From Mrakia gelida (Eukaryota; Basidiomycota; Tremellomycetes; Cystofilobasidiales; Mrakiaceae): a stretch of DNA of 64,000 nt. The position numbers and the translations under genes are program-made. The DNA lies in NCBI GenBank assembly GCA_024345305.1, contig BRON01000002.1, positions 1,674,001-1,738,000 of the forward strand, read 5' to 3'. Shown here one piece after another: positions 41,332-51,300 of the stretch (position 1 is the stretch's first letter; the number at the start of each line of letters is the position of its first letter). The notes below the pieces were generated by a model that was given only the letters and a program-made list of their open reading frames with translations, was not told the origin of the DNA and did not search any database.

Positions 41332-44206
41332 CTAGAGAGCGAACTCCTCCAACCTGTACGCTCCCATATCCTCCTTCTCGACCTTCCCTCCCTTCTTGCC
41401 TCCCTTGCCCTTCTTCCCGCTCTTGGCTCCCCCAGGTCCGGAAGAGGCCTTTGCGGAAGCAGCCGCGGCACGTCCCATCCTCATGGCAGCGTCGAGACAG
41501 CTCTTGGCTGACTCGAGCTCCTTTTGAACCTTGAGGTGAGGAGCGAGACGAGCGTTGATGGAGGCGAGGAGGGGAGGAGCCGAGGGGTGGGTAAGGAGAG
41601 GGAGGAGGTGGGTGTCGAGGATGAGGGTGAGGAGGGGAACGAACTGGAAGGGCGAACGAAGTGAAAAAGAAAGGGCGGGTCAGCTTGACGAAGGAGAGTT
41701 CGCGAGAGACTGAAGTCGCGTCGAGAACGACCGAGACGAAACGTCGATGAAACTTACCTCGTCGACCTCAGGGATCTTGTTCGCCGTTCCATCCAACCAA
41801 GCCTCCATCCACCCATCTACAACCTCCAGAACCCTCACAGCTCCCTCAACACCAATCGATCCAACAGCCTCCTTCCACCCAGCCTCCTCCGACCTCACTC
41901 CGAACCGCACCACCTCGACGACCGTCTTCTGAAGCGTAGGAGAAGGGACTCCAACCTCCTCCTGACCCTCCACCTTCTTCTCTGTCGCCAGAAGAACCTC
42001 CTTCAGCACCTTCACCACCGACTTCTCCGACACCTCAGGCAAGTTCCCCGCCGCTCCAGCAGCTCCTCCACTTCCCCTCATCGAGACGAACACGTTCTCC
42101 CACTCCTCCCTCTCGAGGAACTTCTCGAACAGTCCAGCTCCTCCGATCATGTGATCAGAGAAGTATCCCTTCTGGAGAAGAACGTTGACGAGCTTCAAAG
42201 GGTAGATCTCCTTCGGCGCCTCGAGGAACAGCTCGATGAGGGTCTTCGCCGTCGCGTAAGGAAGGACCGGGAACGTCTTCGCCTTCTGGAGGTTTCGGAC
42301 CGAAGCCAATCGAGTCTCCTCGTGAGCGAATTCCTCCGTCCAGATCTTCTCGAGGAGAGCCTTGGTCGCGTCGGCGGTGGCGGGAGTCGCGTGCGAAGGA
42401 GCGAGGGCTTGACGGATTCGAGGTAGGAGGGTCGAGAAGGGGGGTTGCTGCTCGGGGTGCTCGAGGGTGGATTTGCGAGAGGGTTGAGTGTGTTGGTTCT
42501 CGATGGACGGAGCTTCTCCGACGGGGATGAGGACTCTGGCGGTTCGTTCTCCGGTGAAGAGGACCTCGCCGATTCCTCCAGCTCCAGCGGATCCTCCTCC
42601 TTGGAGCTCCATCGTCCAGACTCCGACTTTGGTTCCTGCTGACCCATCGGTAGAGGAAGTTCCGGCGATGAGAGCGAGTCGACCGTCGAGGAGGGGAACG
42701 ACGGCGATGGAGTTGGAGGAAAGAGTCGACGCGGGGAGGGGAGTCGACGCGAGGACGGCGGGGAAGAGAGGCGAGACGAGGTGGAGGAGGGAGGTGGTAG
42801 GCTGAAGGAGGAGGGTGTAGGCGGTGGGGAGGGAGACGATCGATGTCGAGGGCGAAGGGTAGGGGAAGGTGTAAGGAGCGAGGATGGGGAGGAGGGAGGT
42901 CGAAGTGAGGGAAAGGGTGTGAAGGTGGGAGTGGTTGGCTGCAGGGAGGTGGAATGCAGAAAAGAGGCGCGAAAATGGTCAGCCTCACTTGCGACGCGTT
43001 CGTATACCTAGCAGTGCAGAAGCGAAAGTGGGTACTAACTGAGGATCTGGAGCGTTCCTTTCTCGCTCAGCCCGGCCTGTGAAATCTCCTCCTTCTCCTT
43101 CTTCTTCAGTCCAGGAACACTGGTGAACTCCCTCTCGAGGGTGATTTCCGGTGTGCTGTCCTCCTCGTAGGAAGAAGAGATGGACCAGATTTTGATGGAG
43201 CCCTGAGGGTAGACCTCGACGAGGACGTCTCCCTCCGAGCCGGCGGCGAACGCGCACGTTTTCCGCGAAAGGACGGCGGCGTAGACGGGAGAGGAAGCCG
43301 ATTTTGATGATGAAGAGGAGGACGAAGTGCTGGGAATGTGGGTGAGAGGGGAAGAGCCGAAAGACACGAGGGAAGGGGATGAGGAGGGCGAGAGGAGGAG
43401 CAGGTGGTTTGGCGACGTGGAAAGTGAGAGGAGTTGCGAAACGGGGGCAGGAACCTTTGAAGTTGAAAGCGTATGAAGGTGAAGGGTTAGTTTTCACGAG
43501 TCTATGGCGTCTTTCGATCCTAGATGTTCTCGGCGAGCTACAACAAGAACGAGACGAAAGTCGACTCACCTCGAGCACCTCCTTCTCAACCGCTTCGCCT
43601 CTCCAGCACCAAATCGACTTTCCAGCTGAGGTTTTCGAAATCCCTTCGCTGGTTTGGATTCCGATGATGGTGACTCGAGTTCCGGCAGGGGTGGAGAGGG
43701 AAAGAGGAGGGGTCGAGAAGGTGGTCGTGGGAGGGACGGTGTGCGACGAAGTTGGGTTGGTGGTCGCGACCTGAAGAAGCAGAAACACAAGTGATTTTCC
43801 AGCATCAGCGATAGACCGAGGTGTATCTCGACCAACTCCTGCAACAGCGACGAAGCCTCAGAGAGTCGCTGGAAGCTGAGGGAGCTCGGGGAAGTCGAAA
43901 GGTCGACCTCAACAGATTCTCCTTCCTGAGCTTCCCTCGAGCTCCTGCTCGCTCCTCAGTTCCTCTGGGCTTGATTCCTTCAAGAAGGAAAGGTATACTC
44001 ACATCGTACCTCCAGATACCCTCACCGTCGACTCCAACTGCGACCTCTTCGATGTTTGATCCAGCGAGCTTCTTTCCTTTGCCCTTGAGGGGTTGGACGG
44101 AAGCGACCTTGACGTGCTTCCCCTTGGACGACGCAGCCGCAGATTTTGAGGAGGATGGAACAGCGAAGGAAGCGAGGAAAACGGGGGAGGAGATGGAGGG
44201 AGCCAT
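41332..44206 (-). CDS. Nucleolar protein, possibly Utp8-like (t-UTP/UTP-A subunit)
   Basis: ATG at 44206 gives MAPSISSPVFLASFAVPSSS, then GKHVKVASVQPLKGKG, VAVGVDGEGIWRYD, TTTFSTPPLSLSTPAG, GKSIWCWRGEAVEKEVLE and, further on, VYAAVLSRKTCAFAAGSEG, VLVEVYPQGSIKIWSIS. This looks like a degenerate beta-propeller. The second half is helical: EKIWTEEFAHEETRLASVRN, YATAKTLIELFLEAPKEI, KLVNVLLQKGYFSDHMI, FLEREEWENVFVSM, EKSVVKVLKEVL. The basic tail reads GGAKSGKKGKGGKKGGK, ending LEEFAL with TAG at 41332-41334. The arrangement and the opening motif recall Utp8/NOL11, a UTP-A component that links rDNA transcription with pre-rRNA processing. I am not certain. The gene is divergent from an RNA nucleotidyltransferase, which at least fits an RNA role. 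Confidence 0.5.
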
Positions 44207-44452
44207 GGTGAGTGAACTAATAAGAGTTCCTGTTGGTTGGGCGGCTCAAGAGGGAGGAGCTCAAAAGTTCTCGACTTCCAACTTTCTACCGAGCTCACCT
44301 CAACCATTTCAGCCTCAACTTTCCTTCCTTCCCTCCCTCTTCGCTCGTATCTTTCTCTACACATCTGGCGGCAACAAATTTCGGCTTCGAGAACGCTTGG
44401 GCGTCTATAGACTTCAGCCTCGACTTCAAAAAATCTTCCTCACCACTTCATC
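44207..44452. promoter_or_regulatory. Divergent promoter Utp8-like / Cid1-type gene
   Basis: 246 bases separate the starts of two genes with likely RNA functions. Pyrimidine-rich stretches lie before both starts. No specific site was identified. Confidence 0.5.
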
Positions 44453-47366
44453 ATGACCTCACCGACTCAAACCTCGTCGACCTCGACTCCTCCTCCTTCA
44501 AACTCGACTAAAGCTCCTCCTCCTCCAAAAGAGGCTGCAGCTTCCAAAGGGGGCAAAGGCTCGAACGGCCATGGTGGCAGAGGCGGAGGGTCTTCTTCTC
44601 GAGGCGGTAGAGGCAAGAAAAGAGGCGGAGGAGAATCTTCCAGTCAGTTCAAGAGCGAACAAAACTCGGATCCATCGCAACCTCAGCTCAACCTTCCTTC
44701 CCTCCCTTTTCTTTTCCCACCTCACAGACTCAACTCGACCTCCTCCCTCCTCTTCCTCCAACACCAACGCTCAAGCAGGTCCCTCCTCTCGTCCGGCTCC
44801 TCCCAAAGCCACTGGGGGCGGAGGAGGTGGGGGAGGTCCTCCTCGAGCACCTCACCTTCCCAACGGATCCTCGTCGTCCTCGCCCAATTTCCCTCCTCCT
44901 CGAGGCCTTCGTCCCAACAGAGGTCGAATCAACATCATGTTCAGGAACCCGAGGACACCAGCTTCGTTCGACACAGATCCTGATCTCAGAGCGACCCTCT
45001 CCAAGGAGCTCTCGAAGGGAGGAGGACCGCTGCACAAGGAGCTCATAAAGAGTTGGAAAGTCAGTCGTTCCCCCGCCTCCTGCCTCGACTTACTTCACGC
45101 CTCCGTCGCCCAGTCCTCTAGAAACTAGTGCTAACGAGTATCGCTTCTCTTCGTCCACTTCTCCTCCCAGGCTTCCCTCCCAACTCCAGCAACGACGGCT
45201 GCTCGGAAACAACTCATCGACGCCATTTCGCACGTCGTCGCCTCCTACGGTCCTCAGTTCAGACTTGCTTTGTTTGGATCAGCATCGATTGGAGGAGATC
45301 GAGATCAGTCGGACATGGATCTCTGCATCGTCGTTCGTCCCTTTCTTTGTCTGCTTTGCTCCCACAGCTCGAACCTCGACTCAGCCCACGAACGGATCCG
45401 AGCTGACTGCTCTTTTCTTCCACAGGATCTCAACAGTCCCGAAGGTTACCAGATTCCCAACGGAGCTCTGAAGGCAACAGATCAGATCTACAACCCTCGG
45501 AACTTGGCGGGTCGGTTGGAGCGAGCTGGTTTGGTCGGAGTAGAGGCGATTCCGTGGGCTCGAACTCCCATCGGTGAGTCGAAGTCGCTTTCTCTCAACC
45601 TCTTTCGAAGCTCACCCGCCTTCTATCTAACGCTTCCAGTCAAATGCTCCGACCCCACGTCTGGAATCGAGGTCGACATCAAGTGAGTCGCGTCACGTCG
45701 TTTCTTCGCCCACTCGTCGAACGAAGCTGATCGCGTCCTCTCTTCCGTCCCCTCAGCTGCAACGACCTAGGAGGGGTTCACAACACCGCTCTCATCCTCT
45801 CCTACTGCCTACTCGCTCCCTATACTCTTCGACCTCTCATTCACACCGTCAAGACCTGGGCCAAAGCGCGAAAGCTCAACGACCCGTTCGTCCTCGTCTC
45901 CCTCGTCCTCGTTTTCTTGCTCCGGCTCGAGCTTACTCTGCTTTTTCTTCGCTCTTCCTCCGCAGATCTGGATCTCACGGACCAGCAACCTTCTCCTCCT
46001 ACTCCCTCAACCTCCTCTGCATCACCTACCTCCTTTCAGGCCCTCATTCACCCTCCCTTCACTTCGCTCCTCGCGTGAAGAACCCACCCAACCCTCCTCC
46101 CGCTCCAGCCGTCGTCGACCCTTCCCAGATCCCTCTACCACCTTCCAACTCCTCTTCTCCATCCAACTCACCCACTCTATCCACCTCATCCCTTCCAACT
46201 CCCGTCCCCATTCCACTGTCAACGCCCTCGACGTCCGTCGCCGGTTCAGTCTCAGAACCTGATCGTCATTCAGGTCCTCTCCTCCCCTCCCTTCAATCCC
46301 CCGACCTCCTCACTCGACTCCAAATCCCAGCATCCCACATCCTCATCAGAGGTCCCTCCATCCGTCATCGTCGCAACTCCTCCTCCAACGCGAACTCGAC
46401 AGGTCCTCCAACAGGGAACACGACGAGCAGCACGCCCGAACTCGTCAACACCACCTTCGCTCCCGTCGAGTCGCTGGGAGAGGAGGAGGTGGCTAGGTGG
46501 AAGGAGCGGAACGAGAGGGTCGACGTTGGAGAGCTGGCGAAGGGGTTCTTCGGTTGGTTTGGAGAGATCTCGGGTCGGAAGAGCGAGGGAGAGGAGGACG
46601 AGCAGGAGGAGGGAGGAGACTGGCGCTGGAATCGAGACGTGGCTAGTCTGCTGAGAGGTGGTAGGTCGAAGCGGAAGGATGGGACGGAGAAGAAGTGGGA
46701 CTCGTCGGACTTCGTCATCCAGGACCCTTTCATCCATTCGAAGGTGAGCTCTCGTTGGCGACGCGTCTTTCTTCTCTCGTTCTCCTTTTGCTGACTCGCT
46801 CGCGCTTTCCCTCTCGACGACACCAGAACTGTGCCGGAGGAATCATCCCAGGGAAACACTCGGATCGGATCCTCGAGGAATTCAAACGAGCCTACGAGAT
46901 CCTTTCGAGAGGAGGATCGTTCGTCAAGGAGGTCTGCGAGGACTACATCCAAACCGAGCCGCCCGTCGTGAGGAGGAACAACCGACCTCCACCGCCGATA
47001 GGGAGAGATCAACAGCCTCCTCAGCAACCTCATCAGCAAGGACCCCTGCCGGGACTCGGAGGTGTTGGAGGAGGAGGAGCGTGGGGAACTTCGGGAGGAG
47101 GAGGAGGAGGGAGGAGAGGATCGTCGTCCGTCGAGGCTGGAATGAGCTCGGCGGATCGGTTCTTCGCTGCTCGGATGAGAGGGACAACTTCGGTGGTGAA
47201 GGAAAAGGAGAAGGAGAAGGAGGCGGTGGAGGAGAAGAAGGTGGTGGATGTGGTGGAAGAGGAGAAGGAGGCCGAGAAGGAGCCAGCGGTGGTCGTCGAG
47301 CCGTCGGAGTCGAAGGAGGAGGGCGAGAAACCTGCGTCTGCGTCTCCAGAAGAGCAGAGCAGTTGA
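44453..47366 (+). CDS. Non-canonical poly(A)/uridylyl transferase, Cid1-like
   Basis: ATG at 44453 starts MTSPTQTSSTSTPPPSNSTK, followed by a Gly/Arg-rich RGG-type part (GGRGGGSSSRGGRGKKRGG). The catalytic core reads LRPNRGRINIMFRNPRTP, HKELIKSWK, LIDAISHVVASYGPQFRLAL, then FGSASIGGDRDQSDMDLCIV, the nucleotidyltransferase G-S motif with two metal-binding Asp. The third Asp is in GIEVDINCND. The central domain has NTALILSYCLLAPYTLRPLI, HTVKTWAKARKLND and FSSYSLNLLCITYLLSG. The PAP-associated part ends FVIQDPFIHSKNCAGGIIPG. Long Ser/Pro-rich and acidic inserts separate the parts. The tail is Pro/Gly-rich, then Glu/Lys-rich, with TGA at 47364-47366. Such enzymes add A or U to RNA 3' ends in the cytoplasm or nucleus. 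Nucleotide choice cannot be told here. Confidence 0.85.
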
Positions 47367-47728
47367 GCGGAAGGGGTGGATCTCATGTCAAGGAACGCAT
47401 TTTTTCTTTCTTTCTTTTTTAACTTATCACAAAACGACCTGACGAGAGACCGTTTGCGAGGTCGAGCTGAAAGAGCGCGACGACCTGGACCTCTCTCTCC
47501 TCCCTCTTCTCCTGTCGGCTTTTACTTATTTCTCCGAAGCAAACCTGGGCGAGAAGCCGACTCTTCCGTCGTCCCTCTGCAATAAGAGCGAATCGCCAAG
47601 AAGATCAGTCAAGAAAACGCGACTGAAGAGTCGGACACGACCGACGAAAGCTCGAGCTCGCCTTTCACCATCTCATTCTTTTCCCTCTCGACGCCCATCT
47701 TCTGCCTTTGCCGTCCAAGCTCTCAAAC
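47367..47728. promoter_or_regulatory. Promoter of glyoxalase-like copy B
   Basis: 362 bases lie between tandem plus-strand genes. A T-rich run at 47400-47423 is likely the 3' end of the upstream transcript. No gene was seen. Confidence 0.45.
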
Positions 47729-49041
47729 ATGTCTCTCGATCATCTGATCCTCCTCTCGGCGCCCAACTCCCTCGACAAGACCGAAGCCTACCTCTCTCCC
47801 TGGTTCAGCATCGTCGAAGGAGGAACGCACAAAGGAGGAGCCAGTGAGCTCGACTCATTTCCTTTTTCAGCCCTTCCTCCCTCCTTCGTGCTGACCCTCG
47901 CCTCGCTCCGATCTGTCTTCCTCAGCTGCCAACTCTCTGATCACTCTCCCCTCCGGAAGCTACATCGAGCTCATCCACTTCTTGATCCCTGGAACCTCGC
48001 ATCCTTGGGCAAAGAAAGAAGTCGGGCACATCGATTGGGCGCTGCTCGGAAAGCCTTCTCAGCTTCAGCGAGACGCTTTCCAGAAGGTTCAAGATGATCG
48101 GGGAGAGGGAGAGGGATGGGTCCACGACGAGGGAGTCGTAGGTGGGAGGAAGAGACCTGATGGAGTTCAGGTTGATTGTGAGTCGTCGTCTGTCCTGGAG
48201 CCTCGTTGGTCGTTGTTCGGATAGAAGCATCAAGCTGATCCACAGCTCACTCGACTTCACTTCCAGGGGTCGTAACTGGACCAGGAAAGGCTCAAGGACG
48301 AGGAGGTATCCCCTTCTTTTGTGGCGATACGCCGACGGAGGCGAGGCATCTTCGAGTGAGTCCGTTCGCTCGCTCATTCTCTGTCTCGTCCCTCGCTCTC
48401 GTTGACCCTCACCATTCTCCACTGCTATCATCCAGGTTCCAGCTATTCCCTCTCCTCAGTTCGTTCCACTCTCCTTACTTCTCTCGTCAAAGATGACGAG
48501 CTAACCTCACTTCTCCCTCACTCGCGTTCTTTCAGCCCCTCGAGGGCCATCTCGGTCTCCCACGTCACCCTCCTCACCACTTCGGAGAACTACGATTCTC
48601 TCAAGGCATATCTTACAGCGTGAGCTCACTTTCCGTCTTCTCGCAAACGAAGCAAAGCTCACCCGTTTCTTTTTCATCGCGTCTTCGTTCGCAAACAGTC
48701 TCCAAGGATCGACCCTCTCTTCCACCTCCACCGAGACCATCTTCCCTCTCTCGGCACCCAACGCCCTCCCATCAGGAACACCCGAGGCTCAGATCCACCT
48801 TCGAGTTCCTCAGTCGGACGAGGAGACTGCTGTGAGTCCGGTTGACGCGTCCTCTCACCTTCGTCTTCCCTCTCGACGCGACTGACCTCCCCTCGTCGAC
48901 CCCCTTTTCTCGCAGTACCTCACCAAACGAGGTCCTCACGCGTTCTACGAGCTTGGCTTCTACACCGAAGCCGACGAAGGGAAGGAAGGGCTCGAGGTTG
49001 AGGAGGGGAGCGGGAGTCGATTCGTTTTCAAGAGGGTCTGA
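47729..49041 (+). CDS. Glyoxalase-like domain protein, copy B
   Basis: This is a paralogue of the gene at 39682-40986, in the opposite orientation. ATG at 47729 gives MSLDHLILLSAPNSLDKTEA, then LSPWFSIVEGGTHKGGA. Exons follow with NSLITLPSGSYIELIHFLIP, GHIDWALLGKPSQLQ, RRKRPDGVQV, GPGKAQGRGGIPFF, ISVSHVTLLTTSENYDSLKA, STSTETIFPLSAPNALPSG and QIHLRVPQSDEETA. The last exon reads YLTKRGPHAFYELGFYTEAD, then SGSRFVFKRV, with TGA at 49039-49041. The same blocks and similar intron positions show a recent duplication. The His of DHLI and the Glu of IELIHF are retained. Function is not established; it may act on a small reactive carbonyl or serve as a lyase-type VOC protein. Confidence 0.72.
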
Positions 49042-49406
49042 AAGATCGAACGGGCAGTCGATGATGGATTTATTAAGGATAGACTAGCTATAGAAACGAA
49101 GGAAGTGTGAAAGGCAAAGAGCGCAACGCAGCGCTGCACCGATGAAGTAAGAAACCAGCCGTATAAGAAAGATGAGTCGAGGCGAGTTGAGAGAGGAAGA
49201 AAGAAAGACGCGCGCGTGATGGACGTGTAATGGAGAGAACGAAATGGGAAGGGAACGACAAACGAGAGACGACGCTACTACAGAAACACGGTGAGGTCCG
49301 AGGGGGGGGGGGGGGAGTTTGATTCTACGCGAAGGGAGGAGATGGGGACTCGGTTGGGTCCTAGAGGGAAAGGCTACACGAGACGAGGAAAGGAAGGAGG
49401 GTGGGT
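49042..49406. other. Convergent 3' intergenic region with long poly-G tract
   Basis: 365 bases separate the convergent stops of glyoxalase-like copy B and PIS1. An uninterrupted run of 14 G lies at 49302-49315. No gene was recognised. Confidence 0.5.
49302..49315 (+). repeat. Poly-G tract, 14 bases
   Basis: Fourteen consecutive G lie in a convergent intergenic region. Such a run is liable to length change and to G-quadruplex formation on the plus strand. Confidence 0.92.
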
Positions 49407-51113
49407 TTAGGCGGAGGCCTCCTTGCGTCCTCGAGAAGCGAGGATCTTCTCTGCCCGAGCGGTCTTTCGCTCGGCGAGGTCGAGTCCGACGAGCTGGAGG
49501 AGAGAGGGAGGGAAGGGAAGGTCAGCTTCGATTCGTCGCGACGCGTTTCTTACGAGCTCCAGGGTGCTCGTTCGTCCTTCTTCGCACCCCAACTCCTCAT
49601 CGACAACCTCCTGATCACGCCCGATCCCTCCAAGCACCCAGAAGACACCCGACGAAGCTCAAATGAAAACGCGACTCACGATCTTGGCAGCCTTCCAGAA
49701 CTGCACTCCGTTGATGACCTGCTTCATGAACATGATGGGTCCGGTGATGGCGGCGACCAGTCCAGGCAAGCTCGCGCTCTCGATGATGGAATCGGCACCC
49801 GAGATGGCGGCAATGACCTTGGGGTAGTCGACGAGGTAAGGGAGGGAGGGGGCGAGGAGGGTGGAGGAGAGGAGATGGGACGGGAGTCCGAGGTTGGTCT
49901 TCCAGAAGGCGAGGAGGTAGAGGCAGACGAAGAAGGTCTCGTTGCAGAAACAGAAGATGAAGAGGGTGGTCTGGATAAGGTAAGAAGAAGCGAAGGTGTG
50001 AGCTCTTGGGTGAAGCGAGGGAGGGAGGAAGGGAGGAGGAAGGAGGCACGCGAGCTCAACAAGCGAGGCGAGGGAGGCAGAGAAGGAACGAACGGTGTTG
50101 TTGTAGTACATCCAGAGGATCCAGGATGCCTCAGGGTCGACGACCTTGTGCGATACGGATCCGGTAGCGAGGGTGCTGTAGGTTGAACGAGTGAGAGAAA
50201 AAAAAAAAGGGAGACGTCAGCGGAAGTCGTCCGAAGCCGGATCGTCCCTCCTCTCGAAAGAGCTCGCTAGACGAACCTGTACATGTGCATGTAGTGCGAG
50301 CTGAAGTCCAGGGTGATCAGGAACTGGAAGGCGAGAGCCCAGGAAGGGTAGGCCATCGCGAGGAAGGTCAAAAGACAGGCGGTAGCGCATCTGGAGGGGA
50401 GGACACGAGGGAAGGAAGGGAGGAAGAGAGTTAGTCCAAGCGAAGAGCATCATCAGCTTTTCCATCCCTTCTGGACTTCCATCCAGCTTCGAGAGAGTCG
50501 AGAAGATAGAGAGAAGACTGACCTGTCCGTGACCATATCAAGAACGGCTCCGAACTTTGAGGTCTGACCAAGCGCACGAGCTGCCTTTCCATCTGCGACG
50601 TCGAGGATGGACGAGGTGAAGTAGAGAGCCGTGCAGATTTTGGGGTGGTAGGGCATCACCACCAGCGAGATACCAGCGAGGATGATTCGAGCATAGCCTA
50701 CAAGATGAGACCGAAGAGAGCGAGGTGTGAGCTCCAGGGAAAGCGAAGGGGACGCGAGGAAAGGTAGAGAGGAAGGGAGGGAGGGGAGCAGAACGGCCCC
50801 CGCGAGAGACGAGGATGGAGGATGAAGGACTTACCGATAAGGTTGGGCACAAAGAGGAAGACGTTCTCATCAGACTGAGTACTAGAGATGCGTAAAAAAA
50901 AAGAGAGAAAAGGTCAGCGAAGGCGAGGGAAGAGCGAGGAAGGGAAGGAAAGTCGAGGGAGGGAAGGAGTACGAACGCGAGGGCGAGAGCTTCCTTCCTG
51001 TTCACCACAGACGGAGACCGATCACGGTTCTCAGAAGACGAGTTGGCAGGAACGGAGAGGGGAGAGTTGGGCGTAGAAGCCAGGGGAGTTTGGGAACGAG
51101 TTTTAGGTGCCAT
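49407..51113 (-). CDS. PIS1: Phosphatidylinositol synthase (CDP-diacylglycerol-inositol 3-phosphatidyltransferase)
   Basis: This ER membrane enzyme makes phosphatidylinositol from CDP-diacylglycerol and myo-inositol. ATG at 51113 gives MAPKTRSQTPLASTPNSPLS, a Ser/Pro-rich head. Exons then read NVFLFVPNLIGYARIILAGI, SLVVMPYHPKICTALYFTS, and the CDP-alcohol motif LDVADGKAARALGQTSKFG then AVLDMVTDR, which fits D-G-x2-A-R-x8-G-x3-D-x3-D exactly. Membrane helices continue CATACLLTFLAMAYPSW, AFQFLITLDFSSHYMHMYS, VVDPEASWILWMYYNN, TLFIFCFCNETFFVCLYLL and LPGLVAAITGPIMFMKQVI. The end, VGLDLAERKTARAEKIL, closes EASA with TAA at 49407-49409. All catalytic Asp residues are present. The hydrophilic N-terminal part is longer than in budding yeast. 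It is divergent from KEX1. Confidence 0.93.
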
Positions 51114-51300
51114 GGTCGAGGTTGGAGGAATCAAGAAGAGGAGAAGAAGTCAGGATCTCGAAAGCGTTGGTCGATCGTCCCTGCTGCTTCGCCCTCCTCC
51201 TTCTCGCCTGCCTTCCCTTCTCTACTTTCAACTCCCATCCTCTTTTTTCCCTCTTCTCGGCCCTCCCTCTCCCTCTCTTCTACAGAGCTCGACCTTCTCG
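51114..51300. promoter_or_regulatory. Divergent promoter / 5' region PIS1-KEX1
   Basis: 187 bases separate the PIS1 start from the first in-frame ATG used here for KEX1. It is pyrimidine-rich and ends CTCTTCTACAG before the ATG, which may be an acceptor of a 5' intron. The missing KEX1 signal peptide may be encoded here or further upstream. Confidence 0.4.
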
